A DNA stretch of 64,000 nt from Reyranella humidisoli. Lineage in GTDB: Bacteria; Pseudomonadota; Alphaproteobacteria; Reyranellales; Reyranellaceae. Positions 58,679-64,000 of this stretch are shown here, in pieces. The DNA is taken from the NCBI RefSeq assembly GCF_019039055.1, contig NZ_JAHOPB010000002.1, forward strand, positions 1 through 64,000, written 5' to 3'. The translations under genes and the position numbers were made by a program. The notes beneath the pieces were generated by a model. The model had not been told where the DNA came from. It saw nothing but the letters and a program-made list of their open reading frames with translations, and made no database searches. The number at the start of each line of letters is the position of its first letter. Within the stretch, counting starts at the first letter, position 1.

Positions 58679-59932
58679 ATGAAGACGATCATTCTTGCCT
58701 TGGCTTTGAGTGCGTTTGCCGCCGAGGTCCATGCCGAAGGCTGGGTGCTGCCGATGGCGGCGAAACCCGAGGACGTCGGACTGTCGTCGATGCAGTTGAA
58801 GCGCATCGAGACGGCGACGCAGAAGCATATCGACGACGGCCTTGTGCCGGGCGCCGTCATGCTCGTGGCGCGGCGCGGCAAGGTCGCGTGGGTATCGACG
58901 CTGGGCAAGCGCGATCCGGCGGCGTCGCCCGATCCGATGAAGGCCGATTCGATCTTCCGCATCTATTCCATGACCAAGCCGATCGTGAGCCTGGCGGTCA
59001 TGCAGATGGTGGAGGAGGGGCGCCTGCAGGTCAGCGATCCGGTGTCGAAGTTTCTGCCCGAGATGGGCAAGATGAAGGTGGCGCAGGAGAAGACCGCCGC
59101 CGACGGCACGCATTCGCTGCTGCTGTCCGATCCCGAGCGCCCAATGACGGTGCAGGACCTGCTGCGTCATACGTCCGGCCTGATTTATGGCGGCCGGGGC
59201 TCGTCGCTGGTGAACCAGGCCTATGTCGCGGCCAAGATCGGCGATCGCTCGATGAGCAACCAGGAATTCGTGACCAAGCTCTCGACCCTGCCGCTGCGTT
59301 TCTCGCCGGGCGCGCGCTGGGAGTACGGCGTCTCGACCGACGTGCTGGGGCGTCTCATCGAGGTGGTCGACGGCAAGACCCTGGGCGAATCGCTCTCGGA
59401 ACGCATCTTCAAGCCGCTCGGCATGGTCGACACGCAGTTCCAGGTGCCGGCCGCCAAGGTCGCCCGTGCCGCCCAGCCGGGACCGCGTCCCGGCGGTCAG
59501 CCGATGACGCCGCGCTTCAAGGTCGATGACGGCGCGAAGTACGAATCCGGTGGCGGCGGCCTCACCTCCACGATGAGCGATTACCTGCGCTTTGCGTCGA
59601 TGCTGGCGAACGGCGGGGAGCTGAACGGCAAGCGACTGCTCGGCAAGCAGACCCTGGCCTTCATGGCGGCCGACCATACCGGGACGACGCGGCCCGGCCG
59701 ACCGCCGGGTCTGGGCTTCGGCCTGGGCTTCGAAGTCCGCACCATGACGGGCGAGGCGGCCTTGCCGGGCTCGATCGGGGAATATGGCTGGGCCGGCAAT
59801 GCCGGAACGCTGTTCTGGGTCGACCCGAAGAACGAACTGACTGCAATTTACATGGTGCAGGTGAGCGATCCCGACCGGGTGGCGTTGCGGAATCAGTTCC
59901 GCAGTATGGTACAGGCCGCGATCATCGACTAG
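58679..59932 (+). CDS. exported serine hydrolase, beta-lactamase class C/esterase family VIII type
   Basis: 417 residues. Signal peptide 1-19 (AEVHA). The S-x-x-K motif is in RIYSMTKPIVS (about residue 98), the Tyr motif in WEYGVSTDVLGRL (about 220) and the third motif region in GEYGWAGNAGTLFWVDP (W-x-G in place of KTG, about 370). These enzymes are mostly esterases or D-amino-acid peptidases rather than true beta-lactamases. AGGAAACC lies before ATG 58679. Followed by the liv operon in the same direction (26 bp). Confidence 0.9.
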   Translation: MKTIILALALSAFAAEVHAEGWVLPMAAKPEDVGLSSMQLKRIETATQKHIDDGLVPGAVMLVARRGKVAWVSTLGKRDPAASPDPMKADSIFRIYSMTKPIVSLAVMQMVEEGRLQVSDPVSKFLPEMGKMKVAQEKTAADGTHSLLLSDPERPMTVQDLLRHTSGLIYGGRGSSLVNQAYVAAKIGDRSMSNQEFVTKLSTLPLRFSPGARWEYGVSTDVLGRLIEVVDGKTLGESLSERIFKPLGMVDTQFQVPAAKVARAAQPGPRPGGQPMTPRFKVDDGAKYESGGGGLTSTMSDYLRFASMLANGGELNGKRLLGKQTLAFMAADHTGTTRPGRPPGLGFGLGFEVRTMTGEAALPGSIGEYGWAGNAGTLFWVDPKNELTAIYMVQVSDPDRVALRNQFRSMVQAAIID

Positions 59933-59958
59933 AAGGGCCTCCTCTAGGGAGGTTCTTC

Positions 59959-61149
59959 ATGATCCGTCGTTCATTCCTGGCGCTGACCGGCCTGCTCCTG
60001 GCCGGTCCGGCCGCCGCCCAGCAGCCGCCGCTCAAGGTGGCGCTGATCTACAGCAAGACCGGTCCGCTCGAAGCCTATGCGCGCCAGACCGAGGCCGGCT
60101 TCATGCTGGGCCTGGAATACGCGACCAAGGGCACGATGGAGATCGACGGGCGCAAGATCCAGGTCATCCTGAAGGACGACCAGTTCAAGCCGGATCTCGC
60201 CAAGGCGGCCCTCGAACAGGCCTATGGCGACGACAAGGTCGACATCGCCGTCGGGACCACGGGCTCGGCGGGCGCGCTCGCCATGCTCCCGGTCGCCGAG
60301 GAATACAAGAAGTTGCTGATCGTCGAGCCGGCCGTGGCCGACCAGATCACCGGCGAGAAGTGGAACCGCTACATCTTCCGCACCGGGCGCAACTCCACGC
60401 AGGACGCGCTGGCTTCTGCCGCGACCTTGAAGGACGAGAACATCAGCATCGCCACGCTCGCCCAGGATTATGCCTTCGGCAAGGACGGCGTCGCCGCGGT
60501 GAAGGCCGCCTTGGCTGCCGTCGGGTCCAAGGCCAAGGTCGTCCACGAGGAATACGCCCCGCAGGCCACGACCGACTTCACGGCGTCGGCACAGCGCATC
60601 TTCGACGCGCTGAAGGACAAGCCCGGCCGCAAGGTCGTGGTCGTGGTGTGGGCCGGCGCCCATCCGCTGCCGAAGCTGATGGACCTGAAGCCCGAGCGCT
60701 TCGGCATCGAGATGGCGCCAGGCGGCAACCTGCTGCCGGTGATGGCCGGCTGGAAGCAGTTCCCCGGCCTCGAAGGCGCGATCTACTACTATTGGGGCTT
60801 CCCCAAGAACCCGGTGAACGACTGGCTGGTCACCGAATACAAAAAGAAGAACAACGGCGTGCCGCCGGACTTCTTCGTGGCGGGCGGCATGAGCGCCGCC
60901 ATCGCGCTGGTCGAGGGAGTGAAGAAGGCCAAGTCGACGGACAGCGAGAAGCTGATCGCGGCGATGGAAGGCATGAGCTTCGATACGCCCAAGGGCACGA
61001 TGACTTTCCGCAAGGAAGACCACCAGGCCCTGCAGGAGATGTATCACTGGCGCATGAAGAAGAATGCGCCGGACAATGTCGACCTGCTCGAACTGGTGCG
61101 CGTGATCCCGGCGAACGAGATGACGCTGCCGATCAAGAACAAGCGCTAA
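59959..61149 (+). CDS. livK: branched-chain amino acid-type ABC transporter binding protein
   Basis: 396 residues, periplasmic binding protein of the HAAT family. Signal peptide 1-20 (LAGPAAAQQ). Typical start VALIYSKTGPLEAYARQTEAG, VILKDDQFKPDLAKAALEQ, VAVGTTGSAGALAM and C-terminal FRKEDHQALQEMYHWRM. It feeds the LivGFHM transporter encoded next. The ligand may be an amino acid, urea, amide or aromatic acid. GGAGG is found 5-9 nt before ATG 59959. Confidence 0.92.
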   Translation: MIRRSFLALTGLLLAGPAAAQQPPLKVALIYSKTGPLEAYARQTEAGFMLGLEYATKGTMEIDGRKIQVILKDDQFKPDLAKAALEQAYGDDKVDIAVGTTGSAGALAMLPVAEEYKKLLIVEPAVADQITGEKWNRYIFRTGRNSTQDALASAATLKDENISIATLAQDYAFGKDGVAAVKAALAAVGSKAKVVHEEYAPQATTDFTASAQRIFDALKDKPGRKVVVVVWAGAHPLPKLMDLKPERFGIEMAPGGNLLPVMAGWKQFPGLEGAIYYYWGFPKNPVNDWLVTEYKKKNNGVPPDFFVAGGMSAAIALVEGVKKAKSTDSEKLIAAMEGMSFDTPKGTMTFRKEDHQALQEMYHWRMKKNAPDNVDLLELVRVIPANEMTLPIKNKR

Positions 61150-61153
61150 GGAG

Positions 61154-61191
61154 TCAGCGGAGCGCGCCGCTGAAGTGACGCGCTCCGCTGA
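61154..61191 (+). other. intercistronic hairpin between livK and livG
   Basis: TCAGCGGAGCGCG (61154-61166) and CGCGCTCCGCTGA (61179-61191) are perfect 13-bp inverted repeats with a 12-nt loop, 5 bp after the livK stop and ending 6 bp before the livG start. No T-run follows, so it is more likely to stabilise the livK message or hinder livG initiation than to terminate, giving more binding protein than transporter. Confidence 0.7.
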
Positions 61192-61196
61192 GCCCG

Positions 61197-61940
61197 ATGC
61201 TCGAGACCAAAGATCTCACCATCCGGTTCGGCGGACATGCGGCCGTCGACGGGGTGTCGTGCGCCTTTGAGAAGGGCACGCTTACCTCGATTGTCGGGCC
61301 GAACGGTGCGGGCAAGACGACCTATTTCAACCTGATCTCCGGGCAACTCGCGGCCACGTCCGGCCGCGTGACCCTGAACGGCGAGGACATCACGAACCTC
61401 GCCGCGCCGCGCCGCACGCGGCTTGGTCTCGGCCGCGCCTTCCAGCTCACCAATCTCTTTCCCAATCTCAGCACGCTCGAGAACGTGCGGCTGGCGGTGC
61501 AGGTGAAGAGCGGCAAGGGCTACGACCTGTTCAGCCGCACGCTGACGCATCGCGAGCTGATCGACCGGGCGATGGCGCATCTCGCGGCCGTGTCGCTGGC
61601 CGATCGGGCCCAGGCGATCGCCGCAACCCTGCCGCACGGCGACCAGCGAAAGCTCGAGGTCGCGATCCTGCTGGCGCTCGAGCCCGACGTCTTCATGTTC
61701 GACGAACCGACGGCCGGCATGAGCATCGACGAAGTCCCGACCATCCTCGACATCATCGCCGCCATCAAGAAGCGCGGCGACAAAACCATCCTGCTGGTCG
61801 AGCACAAGATGGACGTTGTGCGCTCCCTGTCGGATCGTATCGTCGTGCTGCACCAGGGCAGGCTGGTCGCTGACGGTGAGCCCGCCGAGGTTATCAGCTC
61901 CGCCATCGTGCGTGAGGCCTATCTCGGGGGCGCCGCATGA
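61197..61940 (+). CDS. livG: branched-chain amino acid ABC transporter ATP-binding protein LivG
   Basis: 247 residues. Walker A VGPNGAGKTTYFNLI (about 36), signature region LPHGDQRKLEVAILLAL where LSGG is degenerate as in LivG proteins, Walker B VFMFDEPTAGM (about 163), switch His in LLVEHKMDVV. The ATG is 6 bp after the hairpin and lacks a clear ribosome site, so translation may depend on the upstream gene or the hairpin. Confidence 0.93.
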   Translation: MLETKDLTIRFGGHAAVDGVSCAFEKGTLTSIVGPNGAGKTTYFNLISGQLAATSGRVTLNGEDITNLAAPRRTRLGLGRAFQLTNLFPNLSTLENVRLAVQVKSGKGYDLFSRTLTHRELIDRAMAHLAAVSLADRAQAIAATLPHGDQRKLEVAILLALEPDVFMFDEPTAGMSIDEVPTILDIIAAIKKRGDKTILLVEHKMDVVRSLSDRIVVLHQGRLVADGEPAEVISSAIVREAYLGGAA

Positions 61941-62662
61941 GTGAGTCGCTCCTCAGCCTGCGCGGCGTTCAGACGAACATCGGGCGCTATCACATCCTGC
62001 ATGGCGTCGAGTTCGACGTGGCCGAGGGCGGGCTCACCATGTTGCTGGGGCGCAACGGGGCGGGGAAGACCACGACCCTGCGCACCATCATGGGCATGTG
62101 GCGCGCGGCGGCCGGCGAGATTCGGTTCGACGGCCGCGACATCACCCACCTGGCCACGCCCGATATCGCGCGGCTGGGCATCGCCTATGTGCCGGAAAGC
62201 ATGGCGATCTTCGCGGACCTGACGGTGCAGGAGAATTTGGTGCTGGCCGCGCGCTCGGGACCCATCGACCCGCAGCGGCTCGACTGGATCTTCGGGCGCT
62301 TCGAGGCGCTGAAGCGGTTCTGGACGCTGCCCGCGGGCCTCCTGTCGGGCGGCCAGAAGCAGATGCTGGCGGTGGCGAGGGCCATCATCGAGCCGCGACG
62401 CCTGCTGCTGATCGACGAGCCGACCAAGGGACTCGCGCCGGCCATCATCGCCAACATGATCGACGCCTTCCGCGAACTGAAGGACGGTCAGTCGACCTTG
62501 CTGGTGGTCGAGCAGAACTTCGCCTTCGCTCGCCAGCTCGGCGATTCCGTCGCGGTGATGGACGACGGGAAGGTCGCGCACGAGGGCAGCATGGCCGCCT
62601 TCGCCGCCGACTCCGCCCTGCAGCAGCATCTGCTCGGCCTCGGCATGGATACGCATCAATGA
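61937..62662 (+). CDS. livF: branched-chain amino acid ABC transporter ATP-binding protein LivF
   Basis: 241 residues. Walker A LLGRNGAGKTTTLRTIMG (about 37), signature LLSGGQKQMLAVARAI (about 136), Walker B LLLIDEPTKGLAPAI (about 155) and VVEQNFAFAR switch. ATGA overlap with livG; livH follows after 10 bp. Drives import together with LivG. Confidence 0.93.
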   Translation: MSESLLSLRGVQTNIGRYHILHGVEFDVAEGGLTMLLGRNGAGKTTTLRTIMGMWRAAAGEIRFDGRDITHLATPDIARLGIAYVPESMAIFADLTVQENLVLAARSGPIDPQRLDWIFGRFEALKRFWTLPAGLLSGGQKQMLAVARAIIEPRRLLLIDEPTKGLAPAIIANMIDAFRELKDGQSTLLVVEQNFAFARQLGDSVAVMDDGKVAHEGSMAAFAADSALQQHLLGLGMDTHQ

Positions 62663-62672
62663 AACGCGCCCC

Positions 62673-63647
62673 ATGAAACGTGATTGGCTCCCGCTGCTGT
62701 TGATCCCGGTCCTGATGATCGGCGCCCTGCCGCTGATCGGCTCGCCGGCCAGCTGGGTGACGCTCACCGTCGCGGGCCTGGCGATGGGCCTGATGATCTT
62801 CATCATGGCGTCGGGCCTCACGCTCACCTTCGGCCTGATGGACGTGCTCAACTTCGGCCATGGCGCCTTCATCGCCGTGGGCGCCTTCGTGGCCGCGAGC
62901 GTCATGCTGGCGCTGGCGCCGTGGATGACCTCCGATTCGATCTGGCTGAACCTCGCGGCCATCGGACCCGCGGTGCTGGCGGCCATGGTGGTGAGCGGCG
63001 TGCTGGGGCTCGGCTTCGAACGGGTCATCGTGCGGCCGGTCTACGGCCAGCATCTGAAGCAGATCCTGGTGACCACCGGCGGGCTGATCGTGGCCGAGCA
63101 ACTCCTCAAGGTGATCTGGGGACCGGACCAGATCACGCTCAGCCGGCCGACCGCACTGCGTGGCGCATTCCTGTTCGGCGATGTGGCGATAGAGAAGTAT
63201 CGCGTCCTGGCCGTCTTGGTCGGACTCGTCGTATTCGCCGCGCTGGCGTTGACGCTCAATCGCACGCGGCTCGGCCTGCTGATTCGCGCCGGCGTCGAGA
63301 ACGGCGAGATGGTCGAGGCGCTGGGCTACCGCATCCGGCGCCTGTTCGTCGGCGTGTTCGTGGTCGGCTCGGCATTGGCAGGTCTCGGCGGCGCCATGTG
63401 GGGTCTCTACCAGGAGACGGTGACGGCGGCGATCGGCGCCCAGGTCGCCGTGCTGGTGTTCATCGTCATCATCATCGGCGGGCTGGGCTCGGTCGGCGGC
63501 TGCTTCGTCGGCGCGCTGCTGGTCGGCCTGACGGCCAACTATATCGGCTTCCTGGCGCCCAAGGTGGCGCTGGGCTCCAACATCCTGCTGATGGCGTTGG
63601 TCCTGCTGTGGCGGCCGCAGGGCCTCTATCCCGTGGCGAAGAGGTAG
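62673..63647 (+). CDS. livH: branched-chain amino acid ABC transporter permease LivH
   Basis: 324 residues, eight to nine helices. Family signatures: GLTLTFGLMDVLNFGHGAF (about 50-68), RVIVRPVYGQHLKQIL and the coupling loop RIRRLFVGVFVVGSALAGLGGAMWG, with GGLGSVGGCFVGALLVG near the C terminus. Forms the membrane channel with LivM. Confidence 0.93.
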   Translation: MKRDWLPLLLIPVLMIGALPLIGSPASWVTLTVAGLAMGLMIFIMASGLTLTFGLMDVLNFGHGAFIAVGAFVAASVMLALAPWMTSDSIWLNLAAIGPAVLAAMVVSGVLGLGFERVIVRPVYGQHLKQILVTTGGLIVAEQLLKVIWGPDQITLSRPTALRGAFLFGDVAIEKYRVLAVLVGLVVFAALALTLNRTRLGLLIRAGVENGEMVEALGYRIRRLFVGVFVVGSALAGLGGAMWGLYQETVTAAIGAQVAVLVFIVIIIGGLGSVGGCFVGALLVGLTANYIGFLAPKVALGSNILLMALVLLWRPQGLYPVAKR

Positions 63648-63651
63648 AGCC

Positions 63652-64000
63652 ATGCTTCGCTCGATCCTGTCCGACGACCTGCCGCGCAGCCGCTGGCTGG
63701 CAATCGCGCTCGTCGCCATCCTGGTGGGACTGGCGGTCGCGCCGTTCCTCTTCCCGGGCGCCAAGTCGTTGAACGTGGCGGCGAAGATCTGCGTCTTCAT
63801 CGTGCTGGCCGCGTCGTTCGACCTGCTGCTGGGCTATACCGGCATCGTCTCCTTCGCCCACACCATGTTCTTCGGCATCGGTGCCTATGGCGTCGCCATT
63901 TCGCTGACGCGGATGGGGGCGGGATGGGATGCCGTCGCCGTCGGCGTCGTCGCAGGTCTCGTGGTCGCCATCGCGCTGGCCACGGTGATCGGCCTGTTCA
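63652..64000 (+). CDS. livM: branched-chain amino acid ABC transporter permease LivM (partial, runs off the end)
   Basis: First 116 codons only; the window ends inside the gene. The start ATG 63652 is 4 bp after the livH stop. Helices with AAKICVFIVLAASFDLLLGY and TGIVSFAHTMFFGIGAYGVA match the LivM N terminus. Full members are about 310-350 residues. Confidence 0.9.
   Translation, partial: MLRSILSDDLPRSRWLAIALVAILVGLAVAPFLFPGAKSLNVAAKICVFIVLAASFDLLLGYTGIVSFAHTMFFGIGAYGVAISLTRMGAGWDAVAVGVVAGLVVAIALATVIGLF

Noticed and set aside
1-64000. CRISPR arrays, rRNA genes and intact insertion sequences
   Set aside because: No regularly spaced repeats, no rRNA sequence and no transposase with inverted repeats were seen.

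Overview
The window is high-GC chromosomal DNA from an alphaproteobacterium. The block infA-maf-rng-yacG-tRNA-Phe is a typical alphaproteobacterial arrangement. The many orphan TctC-type binding proteins, TRAP and Liv transporters, amidases and a molybdenum formate dehydrogenase fit an organic-acid and amide-using soil or freshwater organism, perhaps Reyranella-like. The genus is an inference; no rRNA gene is present to settle it.

Layout. 1-2 kb: three small secreted proteins, two of them tandem paralogues. 2.1-4.5 kb: infA, maf, a short RNase G, yacG and tRNA-Phe with a good promoter. 4.5-7.5 kb: a visibly AT-richer insert behind tRNA-Phe holding a 5'-truncated tyrosine integrase that is ATGA-coupled to an Apea/HEPN-like protein, which overlaps a second gene broken by an amber codon, plus a GIY-YIG-like mini protein. 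7.7-13.4 kb: a TAXI-type TRAP transporter (fused QM permease and binding protein), a decayed gene and a fused dihydroxyacetone kinase. 13.6-18.3 kb: dienelactone hydrolase, Bcr-type MFS, histidine phosphatase coupled to a Gfo/Idh/MocA oxidoreductase, and a PhyH dioxygenase. 18.3-26.9 kb: LysR regulator and the NAD-dependent formate dehydrogenase operon fdsGBA-D, followed by what looks like a decayed tandem duplication of the unit fdsD / aldehyde dehydrogenase / small secreted protein. 27-35 kb: cold-shock protein with terminator, a ClpP-fold periplasmic protein, SDR, class A beta-lactamase, two MFS carriers and a YfcG-like GST. 35-43.5 kb: an orphan molybdenum hydroxylase large subunit, an oligopeptide-type binding protein, two tandem amidases, a carbamoylase-type M20 hydrolase and YbaK. 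43.5-52.7 kb: small membrane and STAS-like proteins, two orphan TctC proteins, an APH-type kinase, an AI-2E-type permease, a DUF883 protein, and a glutaredoxin-DinB fusion. 52.7-58.6 kb: a flavin monooxygenase and a fused double ABC exporter with a divergent LysR. 58.7-64 kb: a serine hydrolase and a liv-type branched-chain amino acid ABC operon running off the end.

The strongest candidate for something undescribed is at 50481-51233. The glutaredoxin-DinB gene has a good Shine-Dalgarno and an in-frame TGA exactly where the first redox cysteine of the CxxC motif is expected, followed by a stem-loop at a SECIS-like distance. It is either a UxxC selenoprotein or a remarkably placed nonsense mutation. 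Second are the integrase-coupled HEPN island and the reciprocal gene loss after duplication next to the formate dehydrogenase operon. All assignments are from reading the sequence; no database search was run.
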